25,812 nt of DNA from NCBI GenBank assembly GCA_049680295.1, contig JBAUHN010000343.1, positions 1-25,812 of the forward strand, in the 5' to 3' direction. This document shows, piece by piece, positions 7,247 to 15,340 of the stretch (positions within the stretch are counted from its first letter, which is position 1; every line of letters begins with the position of its first letter). The DNA is from JBAUHN01 sp049680295 (lineage in GTDB: Bacteria; Pseudomonadota; Alphaproteobacteria; Rhodobacterales; Rhodobacteraceae). A model generated the notes under the pieces. The model ran no database searches. It was not told where the DNA came from and saw only the letters and a program-made list of their open reading frames with translations. The translations under genes and the position numbers were made by a program.

Positions 7247-7576
7247 ATGTTGACCCTCTCTTGTCCTTGCTGTGGCGTGACTGCAGAAGAAACCGAATTT
7301 CATGGCGGCGGCGAGGCGCATTTGAAACGCTTTGGCCCCGGTGCATCCGAGCAGGAATTCGAAGGGTATCTTTTTATGCGCGAAAACCCCAAGGGCGTGC
7401 ATTTTGAGCGCTGGCGCCATGTCTATGGCTGCGGCAAGTGGTTTCATGCGGCGCGCTGCACGGCCACTCTCGAAGTTTTTGGCACCTATGCGGCGCAGAC
7501 ACTTGAGCCACCAAAAGAGCTATGCGCCAAAATCAGCGAAAAACGTCCCGGTTGGTCGTGGGGGGATTTCAAATGA
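7247..7576 (+). CDS. soxD: sarcosine oxidase delta subunit SoxD
   Basis: Small zinc-binding structural subunit of heterotetrameric sarcosine oxidase. The 109-residue protein opens with LSCPCCG. C6 and C9, with H58 and C62 (RHVYGCGKWF), match the four zinc ligands known for the family. The RENPKGVHFERWRHVYGCGKWFHAAR block is the family signature. I chose ATG 7247, which has CGGAGA upstream. An in-frame ATG at 7184 lies inside the terminator and would add an unconserved 21-residue extension. soxA starts 55 bases after the stop. Confidence 0.94.
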   Translation: MLTLSCPCCGVTAEETEFHGGGEAHLKRFGPGASEQEFEGYLFMRENPKGVHFERWRHVYGCGKWFHAARCTATLEVFGTYAAQTLEPPKELCAKISEKRPGWSWGDFK

Positions 7577-7631
7577 TCTGCCCTTTGTTTCTGATCGCTT
7601 TATTTTCTAACTCAATAACGGAGCGCCAATC

Positions 7632-10600
7632 ATGAGCACACGTCTTGCCAATGGTGGCCGTCTTGTCGACACGTCAAAACAATTGGGATTTGCCTTTAAC
7701 GGCGCGCAGATGCGCGGATTTGAGGGCGACACGCTGGCCTCGGCCTTGCTGGCCAATGATCAGATGCTGGTGGGTCGGTCGTTCAAGTACCACCGCCCCC
7801 GCGGCATCGTGGCATCGGGCGCAGAAGAGCCGAACGGCCTGGTGAACCTTGGGCTGGACGGCAAGTTTGAGCCAAACCAGCGCGTTACCACGACCGAATT
7901 GTTCGACGGGCTGAATGCGGCCAGCCAAAACCACTGGCCAAGTCTGGAATTCGACGTCGGCGCCATCAACAAACACCTCAGCCGGTTTTTGCCCGCTGGG
8001 TTCTATTATAAAATGTTCATCCACCCGCGCCCGCTATGGAAACACGTCTATGAACCGATCATCCGTCAATCTGCGGGATTGGGTAAAGCACCGAAATCGC
8101 GGGATGCGGACACCTATGAACATTTCTATGCGTTTTGCGATGTTCTGATTGTGGGCGGCGGCGTGGCAGGCTTGCAGGCGGCTTTGGCCGCGGCGCAGTC
8201 TGGCGCCAAGGTCATGCTGATGGAACAGACCCCGCATTGGGGCGGGCGTGCGCCGGTGGATGGCGGTACGATCAACGGCGCCCCGGTCGAGACATATGTG
8301 GCCGACACGGTTGCCGCACTCAGGGCGATGGACAACGTCACATTACGTAACCGCATGATGGGGGCGGGGGTCTATGATCACGGATATGTGCTGGGCTACG
8401 AACAACTGCGCGACAACGCCCCGCAGGCACCCGGCCCACGGCATCGTTTGTGGCGGATCCGCGCGGGCCATATCGTGACAGCGACGGGGGCGATTGAACG
8501 GCCTTTGTCTTTTGCAGGCAATGACATACCCGGCGTGACGCTGGCGTCAGCGGTGCGCGACTATGCGGTTAATTATGGCGTGTCTGTTGGGGATCGCACG
8601 GTGGTGGTGACCAACAATGACGACGCCTATCTGACCGCCTTTGCCATGAAATACGCAGGGCTAGACGTGCCGGTGATTATTGATGCGCGCGTGTTGCCCG
8701 TCGACAGCCCGGCGATTGAGCAGGCCAAGGCGCTGGGCATTCGGGTGATGATGGGCCACGCGGTTGCCTCGGTCAAAGGCGTCAAACGGGTCACTGGCGT
8801 CAGCATTTGCAGCCAGGCAGGCGAAGGCAGCGTGCTTGAGGAAATTGCCTGCGACGCCATCGCCATGTCGGGCGGCTGGTCGCCTGTGGTGCATCTGTGG
8901 TCCCATTGCGGTGGCAAACTGATCTGGGACGAGACGCAGGCCCATTTCAGACCGGACGCGGACAAGCCGCCGTTAGGGGCTGATGGCACTGGCTTTGTGA
9001 CCGCCGCCGGGGCCGCCAATGGGGCGATGCGTCTGGCTGAAACACTGGGCGATGCGGATCAGGCAGGCAAAATGGCCGCCTCGGCTGCCGGGTATCAAGT
9101 GCAACAGTCCGAATGCCCCATCGGTGAGACGCCGGATGAGGCGCCAATGCACCCGGTCTGGATGATGCCGCAAGGGGCAGGCGTCAAACTGCGGTCCAAG
9201 GCATGGCTGGATTATCAGAACGACGTCAAAGTCTCGGACGTGCAACTGGCAGCGCAAGAAGGGTTCACATCTGTTGAACACGCCAAGCGCTATACCACGC
9301 TGGGCATGGCCACCGATCAGGGTAAGCTTAGTAATATCAACGGGCTGGCGACATTGGCCGGATCGCTGAATGTCGACATACCCCAGGTGGGCACCACCAC
9401 GTTTCGTCCGCCGTACCACCCGATTTCGATGGGATCAATCGGTGGCGAGGCACGCGGCGATGTGTTCCAGCCGATCCGCCGCACGCCGATGCACGACTGG
9501 CACGACAACAACGGCGCGGATTGGGAACCGGTGGGCCATTGGCGCCGGACCTATGCCTATGTGCGCGCGGGCGAGAGCACCCATGACGCGGTGATGCGCG
9601 AAGTGACCAACACGCGAACCCATCTGGGTTTGCTCGATGCGTCGACTTTGGGCAAGCTGGTGGTCAAAGGCCCGGATGCTGCGAAATTCCTCGATATGCT
9701 CTACACCAATATGATGAGCAGCCTGAAACCCGGCAAATGCCGCTATGGTCTGATGTGTTCGGAAAACGGGTTCCTGATCGACGACGGTGTTGTGGCGCGC
9801 ATAGATGACGACATATTCCTGTGCCATACGACCACAGGCGGCGCCGAACGCATCCACGCCCATATGGAGGAATGGCTGCAAACCGAATGGTGGGACTGGC
9901 AGGTCTATGTCGCCAATGTTACCGAACAATACGCGCAGGTTGCCGTTGTCGGACCCAATGCGCGCGCAGCGCTGGAAAAACTGGGTGGCATGGATGTCTC
10001 GGCTGACGCCTTGGGCTTTATGGAATGGGCAGACGGCACATTGGGTGGCTTTAACGTCCGTGTCTACCGCATCTCATTCTCGGGCGAGCTGAGTTACGAG
10101 ATCGCCGTTGATGCCAGTCATGGACAGGCGTTCTGGGACGCGCTGATGGTGGTGGGCAGTGATCTGGGCGTGATGCCTTATGGCACGGAATGCCTGCATA
10201 TTCTGCGCGCCGAAAAGGGCTTTATCATGATCGGGGATGAAACCGACGGCACGATTATCCCGCAGGATCTGGGGTTGAACTGGGCAATCTCGAAAAAGAA
10301 AGACGACTATCTGGGCAAACGCGCGCAGGAACGGTCGCACATGGCTGATCCCAATCGCTGGAAACTGGTGGGCCTGGAAACCACCGACGGCAGCACTTTG
10401 CCTGATGGGGCCTATGCGGTTGGACCGGGGACAAATGCCAATGGCCAACGCAATACCGTGGGCCGCGTCACTTCAACCTATCATTCGCCAACCCTGAATA
10501 AGGGCATTGCCATGGGGCTGGTCCATAATGGCCCTGATCGCATGGGCGAAGTGCTGGAATTTCCGGGTACCGATGGTGTGACTTACAATGCACGGATCGT

Positions 10601-10646
10601 CGATCCGGTATTCTACGATAAAGCAGGGGAAAAGCAGAATGTCTGA
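7632..10646 (+). CDS. soxA: sarcosine oxidase alpha subunit SoxA
   Basis: Largest subunit of heterotetrameric sarcosine oxidase (1004 aa, the usual size). It binds NAD+ and carries the folate site where the iminium from sarcosine oxidation becomes 5,10-methylene-tetrahydrofolate. Domain order is typical. Residues 1 to about 110 form a ferredoxin-like domain without iron-sulfur cysteines, with LLANDQMLVGRSFKYHRPRG. About 150-480 is a two-dinucleotide-fold region with VGGGVAG at 174-180 and a TGAIERPLSFAGNDIPGV segment. About 610-1000 is a GcvT-like aminomethyltransferase domain containing FSGELSYEIAV and GTECLHILRAEKGFIMIGDETDGT. A GGAG ribosome site precedes ATG 7632. The last eight bases overlap soxG. 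No frameshift is visible. Confidence 0.97.
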   Translation: MSTRLANGGRLVDTSKQLGFAFNGAQMRGFEGDTLASALLANDQMLVGRSFKYHRPRGIVASGAEEPNGLVNLGLDGKFEPNQRVTTTELFDGLNAASQNHWPSLEFDVGAINKHLSRFLPAGFYYKMFIHPRPLWKHVYEPIIRQSAGLGKAPKSRDADTYEHFYAFCDVLIVGGGVAGLQAALAAAQSGAKVMLMEQTPHWGGRAPVDGGTINGAPVETYVADTVAALRAMDNVTLRNRMMGAGVYDHGYVLGYEQLRDNAPQAPGPRHRLWRIRAGHIVTATGAIERPLSFAGNDIPGVTLASAVRDYAVNYGVSVGDRTVVVTNNDDAYLTAFAMKYAGLDVPVIIDARVLPVDSPAIEQAKALGIRVMMGHAVASVKGVKRVTGVSICSQAGEGSVLEEIACDAIAMSGGWSPVVHLWSHCGGKLIWDETQAHFRPDADKPPLGADGTGFVTAAGAANGAMRLAETLGDADQAGKMAASAAGYQVQQSECPIGETPDEAPMHPVWMMPQGAGVKLRSKAWLDYQNDVKVSDVQLAAQEGFTSVEHAKRYTTLGMATDQGKLSNINGLATLAGSLNVDIPQVGTTTFRPPYHPISMGSIGGEARGDVFQPIRRTPMHDWHDNNGADWEPVGHWRRTYAYVRAGESTHDAVMREVTNTRTHLGLLDASTLGKLVVKGPDAAKFLDMLYTNMMSSLKPGKCRYGLMCSENGFLIDDGVVARIDDDIFLCHTTTGGAERIHAHMEEWLQTEWWDWQVYVANVTEQYAQVAVVGPNARAALEKLGGMDVSADALGFMEWADGTLGGFNVRVYRISFSGELSYEIAVDASHGQAFWDALMVVGSDLGVMPYGTECLHILRAEKGFIMIGDETDGTIIPQDLGLNWAISKKKDDYLGKRAQERSHMADPNRWKLVGLETTDGSTLPDGAYAVGPGTNANGQRNTVGRVTSTYHSPTLNKGIAMGLVHNGPDRMGEVLEFPGTDGVTYNARIVDPVFYDKAGEKQNV

Positions 10647-11214
10647 GCCCGTCAGCGCCCTGGGCGGCGTATCTTTCGATAGTGGTATTGCTGAAATTCA
10701 CGAAGTGGGTCCGCAAGGCATGATAACCCTGCGCGGCGATCTATCGAGTGCTGGATTGAAAAAAGCGGTCAAAGCGGTCGCGGGCGTTGATGTGCCTGCA
10801 CCTGGCCATGCCAATTGCGTCGGCGATCGCGGTATATGCTGGATGTCGCCCGATGAACTGCTGGTATTGTGCCCCTATACCAGTGTTACGGCCGAGGTGG
10901 GCAAGCTGACGGCAGCCTTAAGCAAAACCCATATGATGGCCGTCAATGTGTCTGATGCGCGCGCCAGCTTTCGGGTCAGTGGCGACCATGCGCGCGACGT
11001 GATGGCAAAACTGTCGCCCGTGGATCTGAGCGTTTCGGCCTTTGGTCCGGGCAGTTTTCGCCGCACGCGTATGGCGCAAGTGCCAGCCGCATTCTGGATG
11101 GCGGACGACGGTAGCTTTCAGATAGTGTGTTTCCGCTCACAAGCACAATATGTGTTTGACCTGCTGAAAGTTGCGGCCCAAATTGGATCAGAAGTCGGGT
11201 ACAACTCACAGTAG
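10639..11214 (+). CDS. soxG: sarcosine oxidase gamma subunit SoxG
   Basis: Gamma subunit of heterotetrameric sarcosine oxidase (191 aa). It is a GcvT-fold-related protein that packs against the alpha subunit and has no cofactor of its own. Family segments are GMITLRGDLSS, CVGDRGICWMSPDELLVLCP, VNVSDARASFRVSGDHARDVMAKLSPVDLS and RTRMAQVPAAFW. I chose ATG 10639, which overlaps the end of soxA by eight bases with AGGGGAAAAGCAG upstream. An in-frame upstream ATG at 10588 lies wholly inside soxA. It ends the visible sox cluster. The folate genes that sometimes follow (purU, folD) are absent here. Confidence 0.94.
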   Translation: MSEPVSALGGVSFDSGIAEIHEVGPQGMITLRGDLSSAGLKKAVKAVAGVDVPAPGHANCVGDRGICWMSPDELLVLCPYTSVTAEVGKLTAALSKTHMMAVNVSDARASFRVSGDHARDVMAKLSPVDLSVSAFGPGSFRRTRMAQVPAAFWMADDGSFQIVCFRSQAQYVFDLLKVAAQIGSEVGYNSQ

Positions 11215-11240
11215 TGCCTCGATTCGGCCATATCAGGGTC

Positions 11241-11278
11241 ATGTTTGCGCTCAAACATATCCTTGAAATGGCTCAAGG
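11241..11278 (+). promoter_or_regulatory. two adjacent hairpins between soxG and the secreted protein gene
   Basis: ATGTTTG-CGCT-CAAACAT (11241-11258) and CCTTGA-AATGGC-TCAAGG (11261-11278) are perfect stems of seven and six pairs, two bases apart. The right arm of the second overlaps the AAGGGGG ribosome site of the gene starting at 11291, so folding could hide that site. No T-tract follows, so a normal terminator is unlikely. Confidence 0.45.
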
Positions 11279-11290
11279 GGGCACAAGTTC

Positions 11291-11713
11291 ATGTTTAAGT
11301 ATCTGCTGGCGGCGGTCGTCGCATTTCAATTATTGCCAAACGTTGGGTCTGCCAGTCCGCGTGGTTTTCTGTACGACTGCAACGTTGCACATAAAACCGC
11401 AAACCAAGGCTGGATATCGCAAAAAGTGGCCATTGTGGTCGGTCGCGATGGAAAAGTATCCATACTCGACGAGGTCATCATGAACTTTGAGGTCAACCCC
11501 GTGGTCGCCAGCGTAACGCGCGACACCGACAATGCATTTCATCTGAGCTGGACCGTCAGAAATGCGCGGGATCATAAGAAGACCCTGATCCGGAAATTTG
11601 ATTATACGGCGACAATCAACAAGGCGACGCAACGCATCAAGATGACGGCAAAGCCCAGAACCTACGACGACCGTTTCTCAAGCAATGGCACCTGCCAGGT
11701 CAGAGTTGGTTAA
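11291..11713 (+). CDS. secreted hypothetical protein
   Basis: A 140-residue protein that I do not recognise. Residues 1-21 (MFKYLLAAVVAFQLLPNVGSA) look like a Sec signal peptide with cleavage near S20-A21 or A21-S22, so the product is probably periplasmic. The mature part is basic and beta-rich in appearance, with only two cysteines, C30 and C136 (CQVRVG), which could form one disulfide linking the two ends. ATG 11291 follows AAGGGGG at eight to nine bases. It stands alone between soxG and sodB, behind two hairpins. No catalytic motif is visible. Confidence 0.72.
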   Translation: MFKYLLAAVVAFQLLPNVGSASPRGFLYDCNVAHKTANQGWISQKVAIVVGRDGKVSILDEVIMNFEVNPVVASVTRDTDNAFHLSWTVRNARDHKKTLIRKFDYTATINKATQRIKMTAKPRTYDDRFSSNGTCQVRVG

Positions 11714-11779
11714 CGGGCAGGTCTTTGCCGTTGGGGCCGTAACTTTGGCCGAATAACCCGAATTGATGGCCCTTGGGCC

Positions 11780-11808
11780 TTGACGTAGCGCCCCTGCGCG
11801 CTTCATGT
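11780..11808 (+). promoter_or_regulatory. possible sodB promoter
   Basis: TTGACG (11780-11785) is five of six to the -35 consensus. The hexamer at 17-base spacing, TCATGT (11803-11808), is a poor -10 box. It lies about 40 bases before the sodB ATG. The support is weak. Confidence 0.28.
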
Positions 11809-11847
11809 GCGACAGACATCAACCCTTTTGCACAGGAGGCCGCACCA

Positions 11848-12447
11848 ATGGCTTTTTCACTTCCCGATCTTCCTTATGCCCACGACGCGCTTGCCGCGGA
11901 TGGCATGTCCGCAGAAACGATGGAATTTCACCACGACCTGCATCACAATGCCTATGTGACCAACGGCAACAAGGCGATTGAGGGTACAGAATGGGCGGAT
12001 AAATCCCTCGAAGAGATCATCAAAGGCACCTACAACGCGACGTCGGTGGCCCAAAATGGCATCTTCAACAACATCAGCCAATTGTGGAATCACAATCAGT
12101 TTTGGGAAATGATGAGCCCGGGCGCCAGCAAAATGCCGGGCGAGCTGGAAAAAGCCATTACCGAAAGCTTTGGCTCGGTTGACCAGTTCAAAGCCGACTT
12201 TTCGGCTGCGGGCGCTGGGCAGTTTGGGTCCGGCTGGGCTTGGCTGGTCAAAAACGCAGATGGATCGCTGGCTGTCACAAAAACCGAAAACGGCGTGAAC
12301 CCCTTGTGCTTTGATCAGACCGCACTTTTGGGCTGCGATGTGTGGGAGCATTCCTACTACATTGATTTCCGCAACAAACGCCCCGTTTATCTGACCAACT
12401 TCCTCGACAATCTGGTCAACTGGGAAAACGTCGCCTCGCGCATGTAA
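11848..12447 (+). CDS. sodB: superoxide dismutase, iron type
   Basis: Cytoplasmic superoxide dismutase of the Fe/Mn family, turning superoxide into H2O2 and O2. The 199 residues match the usual bacterial length. Metal ligands are H28 (MEFHHDLHHNAY), H82 (SQLWNHNQFW), D164 and H168 (CDVWEHSYY). Glutamine Q78, four residues before H82, sits where iron enzymes carry their second-sphere glutamine, so I predict iron. ATG 11848 has a strong AGGAGG upstream. An earlier in-frame ATG at 11773 would add an unconserved leader. It is followed by a strong terminator, so it is probably a single-gene unit. Confidence 0.95.
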   Translation: MAFSLPDLPYAHDALAADGMSAETMEFHHDLHHNAYVTNGNKAIEGTEWADKSLEEIIKGTYNATSVAQNGIFNNISQLWNHNQFWEMMSPGASKMPGELEKAITESFGSVDQFKADFSAAGAGQFGSGWAWLVKNADGSLAVTKTENGVNPLCFDQTALLGCDVWEHSYYIDFRNKRPVYLTNFLDNLVNWENVASRM

Positions 12448-12473
12448 AGTTTCTTTAACTGTCGGCATGGGAT

Positions 12474-12505
12474 AAAAGGCTCCGCTTGTGCGGGGCCTTT
12501 TTTTT
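12474..12505. terminator. intrinsic terminator after sodB
   Basis: AAAA, then GGCTCCGC (12478-12485), loop TTGT, GCGGGGCC (12490-12497) and eight T residues. The stem has eight pairs including one T-G. The upstream A-tract would let it work weakly on the other strand too. Confidence 0.92.
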
Positions 12506-12656
12506 GGTTTGCCGGTTGTCCTTTGGGAACCATGGCTGCGAGGCTTTTGAGCGAGGTAATTGGCGGGATTGAACCCATTTTGACAGATGCTGCGACGCAA
12601 ACGAATGTCCGCAACGTCGACAACGCCTAAACTTCACCACCGGATTGTTCGGTGAT

Positions 12657-12674
12657 ACCCATTGCTTCATGGGT
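12657..12674 (+). promoter_or_regulatory. hairpin covering the AraC-gene start codon
   Basis: ACCCAT (12657-12662), TGCTTC, ATGGGT (12669-12674): six perfect pairs, with the right arm being codons 1-2 of the regulator gene. It might limit translation. The stem is short, and chance is possible. Confidence 0.25.
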
Positions 12675-13700
12675 CCTGAAATCGCACCAAAACTCTATTC
12701 GACAGTATCTCGCCAATTCATCGAGGATTGGCTTGCAGCTTTGCTTCCACTTTGCACAGATACTGAATACCATTCGTTTTTGAAGCGCGCCGACTTGATG
12801 GCAGACCAGATCCCGTCACAAGGGCGGGTGACGTTGGATCAAATCGTTTGCCTGTACCAGCTCGCCGCGATTGAGACCGGCGACGAAATGATGGGGCTTT
12901 GGTCGCGCCCAATTCGTCCGCGCGCGCTGCAGCATCTTCTGACGTCGGTACGCGAAGCGACGTCTTTGGCTTCTGCGCTTTTTCGGTTTTCGACGTTCTG
13001 GAACCTGTTGCTTGATGATTATCAGTTCGCATTGATTGAAACTGAGGCTGAATTGGCACTGCGGCTCATGCCAAAAGGTGATCATACGGCCCAACGGTTT
13101 GGGCATATGCTGATTCTGAAACTGGCCCATGGTTTGCTATCCTGGCTTGCGCGATACGAAGTGCCTGTCGCAGGGGTCGGTTTTGCCTTTGAGCGACCCA
13201 AGTTCGAAGAAGACTATGCTGTGATCTTTCCCACTACGGTTCGGTTCAGCCAGCCCGCAACCTCGATTTCCTTTTCTTTGGATATATTGCGGCCGGTTCA
13301 GGCGCGAAGTTCGGCAGATCTGGATCGCTTTCTGGAAAACGCCCCGCGCGACTGGATTTTCACACGTTCCCAGCAGCACACCCAGTCTTTGCGCGTCCGC
13401 ACGTATCTGAGCCAGACAGGGTGGGACAGCGCGAACTTGACCGGGGCAGCAAGCGCCATGCACATGACCCCACGCACTTTGATCCGCAAGTTAGAGGTCG
13501 ACGGCACCACCTTTCAGGCGATCAAGGATGCCTTGCGCCGCGACATCGCAATCCGTCATCTGCAAACGGGGCAGCACTCTGTCGAGTCGATTGCGCATGA
13601 GGTCGGGTTTTCGTCAGCCGCCAATTTCCACAAAGCGTTTCAAAGATGGACAGGTAATACGCCCAGTTCGTATCGGCGAACGCAACCAGTCGGCGGCTGA
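12669..13700 (+). CDS. AraC-family transcriptional regulator
   Basis: DNA-binding regulator of 343 aa with the two-part build of AraC proteins carrying the so-called arabinose-binding N-terminal domain (the OruR/ArgR-like group). That domain spans about residues 20-210. The C-terminal 90 residues hold two helix-turn-helix units: LTGAASAMHMTPRTLIRKL, then SVESIAHEVGFSSAANFHKAFQRWTGNTPSSYR, the AraC signature. Such proteins usually sense a small metabolite and activate a neighbouring catabolic gene. I chose ATG 12669. A TTG at 12645 is in frame, and neither start has a good ribosome site. The ATG lies in the right arm of a small hairpin. The acyl-CoA dehydrogenase downstream is the likeliest target. 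Confidence 0.88.
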   Translation: MGPEIAPKLYSTVSRQFIEDWLAALLPLCTDTEYHSFLKRADLMADQIPSQGRVTLDQIVCLYQLAAIETGDEMMGLWSRPIRPRALQHLLTSVREATSLASALFRFSTFWNLLLDDYQFALIETEAELALRLMPKGDHTAQRFGHMLILKLAHGLLSWLARYEVPVAGVGFAFERPKFEEDYAVIFPTTVRFSQPATSISFSLDILRPVQARSSADLDRFLENAPRDWIFTRSQQHTQSLRVRTYLSQTGWDSANLTGAASAMHMTPRTLIRKLEVDGTTFQAIKDALRRDIAIRHLQTGQHSVESIAHEVGFSSAANFHKAFQRWTGNTPSSYRRTQPVGG

Positions 13701-13702
13701 TT

Positions 13703-13731
13703 TTGTCACTTTTCGACAATAGACTGTCACC
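13703..13731. promoter_or_regulatory. candidate AraC-type operator (21-bp phased direct repeat)
   Basis: TGTCAC occurs at 13704-13709 and again at 13725-13730, exactly 21 bp apart (two helical turns), which is the spacing AraC-family activators use. The first copy also lies in an inverted repeat, TTGTC (13703-13707) with GACAA (13715-13719). It is just after the AraC gene and about 150 bases before the acyl-CoA dehydrogenase start. Confidence 0.5.
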
Positions 13732-13879
13732 TCGTGAGATAGAGCTGCAATTGGCACGGCGCTAACATTAAAACGAAATACCTGTTCAACCTAATACAAC
13801 TCAACCTTTTGCGTTTTACGTCCACTTGCCCCCAAGCGGCAGGATGCGACAACGCGCACCTATCAGAAGGATAACCCTT

Positions 13880-15076
13880 ATGTCAGACAAGCTAGATGCT
13901 ATTCTCGCCGCTGCCCGCACCCATGCCACCGATGTCATTGCCCCCAATGTGGACGCATGGAACACTGCAAAGGCGTGGCCACGCGACGCATCGAACAAGG
14001 CGGGCGCTGCAGGTCTGACCGGGCTTTATGCACCCGAAGAATGGGGCGGTCAGGGCTTGCCCTTGTCAGAAGGCATTCAGGTATACGAACAGCTGGGGCT
14101 CGGCGACGGAGCCTATGCTTTTGCCCTTTCGATGCACAACATCTGCACCTTTGCAGGCTGCGGATACGGCACCGAAGCGTTCAAGAAAAAATGGGCGCGC
14201 GATCTGACCTCGGGCCGGAAGCTTGCGAACTTTGCGCTGACTGAGCCTCAATCCGGCTCGGACCCGATGAAGATGTACACCCGCGCCACGATCAATGGTG
14301 ACGGTACGTGGACGATCAGCGGATCGAAGGCGTGGGTTAGCCTGGCAACCGAGGCAGACGTCTACTTTACTGTCGTCAAGACCAGCGACGCGCCCGGGCA
14401 CAAGGACATGGCGATGATCGCCATGCCCGCGGATGCACCGGGGATCAGCTTTGGCCCGTTGTATGAGACCCCGTCCTACAACTTCCTGCCAATGTCCGAG
14501 ATGTATCTCGATAAGGTGGTGGTGAGCGAAGACAACATCATCCTGCCCATCGGTCAGGGCCTGCAAGGGTCTCTGATGGCAATCGACATTGCACGCGTAT
14601 CCATCGCCTCCGGGTGCTGTGGGTTGATGCAAGCCGCCCTTGATACCGCCTTGTCTTATTCCAAGAACCGTAAGATGTTTGGCGGCAAAAACCTTGATCT
14701 CGATGGGATCCAATGGATGTTAGGCGAAGTGGCAACTGACCTTGAAGCATCCAAGCTGCTTTACCGCAAAGCCGCCGAGGCGCTTGGCACACCAGAGGGC
14801 CCCTTGATGGCCGCCCATGCCAAACGCTTTGTCCCCGACGCTGCCGTGAAGGCTGCCAATACATGCACCCAAGTGTTGGGCGGGATGGGGCTTTTGCAGC
14901 CCTATGGATTGGACCGTCTTTCCCGGCTCGCACAAATGCTTCGGATCGTCGACGGTACGACTGAAATCAGCCGAGTCGTTATCGGGCGCGCCTTGCAAAA
15001 GCGTGCAGCAAGCTTACCGGATTTGACGGTACCTCGAGGATTTGGTGAGATGGAAGAGTCCGTTGCGGCTGAGTAA
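13880..15076 (+). CDS. acyl-CoA dehydrogenase
   Basis: FAD-dependent acyl-CoA dehydrogenase (398 aa, normal for the family), which introduces an alpha-beta double bond in an acyl-CoA and passes electrons to ETF. The FAD-binding ANFALTEPQSGSDP is at 116-129. The middle beta domain has DGTWTISGSKAWVSLA. The C-terminal helical domain has IARVSIASGCCGLMQAALD, KMFGG, and QVLGGMGLLQPYGLDRLSR. At the position of the usual catalytic glutamate (the EGT motif) this protein has D358 (RIVDGTTE), and the alternative glutamate site in helix G is A238. ATG 13880 has AGAAGG upstream. The AraC regulator just before it probably controls it. Substrate chain type is not deducible. Confidence 0.92.
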   Translation: MSDKLDAILAAARTHATDVIAPNVDAWNTAKAWPRDASNKAGAAGLTGLYAPEEWGGQGLPLSEGIQVYEQLGLGDGAYAFALSMHNICTFAGCGYGTEAFKKKWARDLTSGRKLANFALTEPQSGSDPMKMYTRATINGDGTWTISGSKAWVSLATEADVYFTVVKTSDAPGHKDMAMIAMPADAPGISFGPLYETPSYNFLPMSEMYLDKVVVSEDNIILPIGQGLQGSLMAIDIARVSIASGCCGLMQAALDTALSYSKNRKMFGGKNLDLDGIQWMLGEVATDLEASKLLYRKAAEALGTPEGPLMAAHAKRFVPDAAVKAANTCTQVLGGMGLLQPYGLDRLSRLAQMLRIVDGTTEISRVVIGRALQKRAASLPDLTVPRGFGEMEESVAAE

Positions 15077-15103
15077 TCAACCTTAATCGGTAGAGATTGA
15101 AAG

Positions 15104-15134
15104 TAGTCGTTCATAATCCAGTTGTGAACGACTG
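15104..15134 (+). terminator. weak hairpin after the acyl-CoA dehydrogenase gene
   Basis: AGTCGTTCA (15105-15113) pairs perfectly with TGAACGACT (15125-15133) across an 11-base loop. Only GTTTCTC follows, so termination may be weak. It lies 28 bases after the stop codon. Confidence 0.5.
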
Positions 15135-15239
15135 TTTCTCCCGCAAAGCCGACCTTTGATTATTTCGCCCGAAAAATTTGCGCAATGCATCCCCCTCGGT
15201 TGAAAGCACAAAACTTTGATTGCGTTTTTTGGCGTTAAT

Positions 15240-15255
15240 CGGAGTTTTCACTCCG
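15240..15255. promoter_or_regulatory. small dyad upstream of rarD
   Basis: CGGAGT-TTTC-ACTCCG is a perfect six-pair inverted repeat 85 bases before the permease start, in a 264-base gap that otherwise shows nothing. It could be an operator or a leader stem. Confidence 0.25.
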
Positions 15256-15340
15256 GCAGTGGCTTGTATCACATTATCACCTTGGCGTTGCTGTCGAAGG
15301 AGTTCAAATAGAGGGCATGTATCCTCAAGGACGTCCATAG

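Noticed and set aside
6216..7253. 345-codon open frame on the + strand spanning the soxB-soxD gap
   Set aside because: It is antisense to the 67-residue membrane gene, out of frame with the well-signalled microprotein, runs through the terminator, and its product is His/Arg/Cys-rich without domains. It looks like a chance open frame.
15111..15338. 75-codon minus-strand frame between the acyl-CoA dehydrogenase and rarD
   Set aside because: It would start two bases from the rarD start with no ribosome site, covers the terminator-like hairpin, and matches nothing known.
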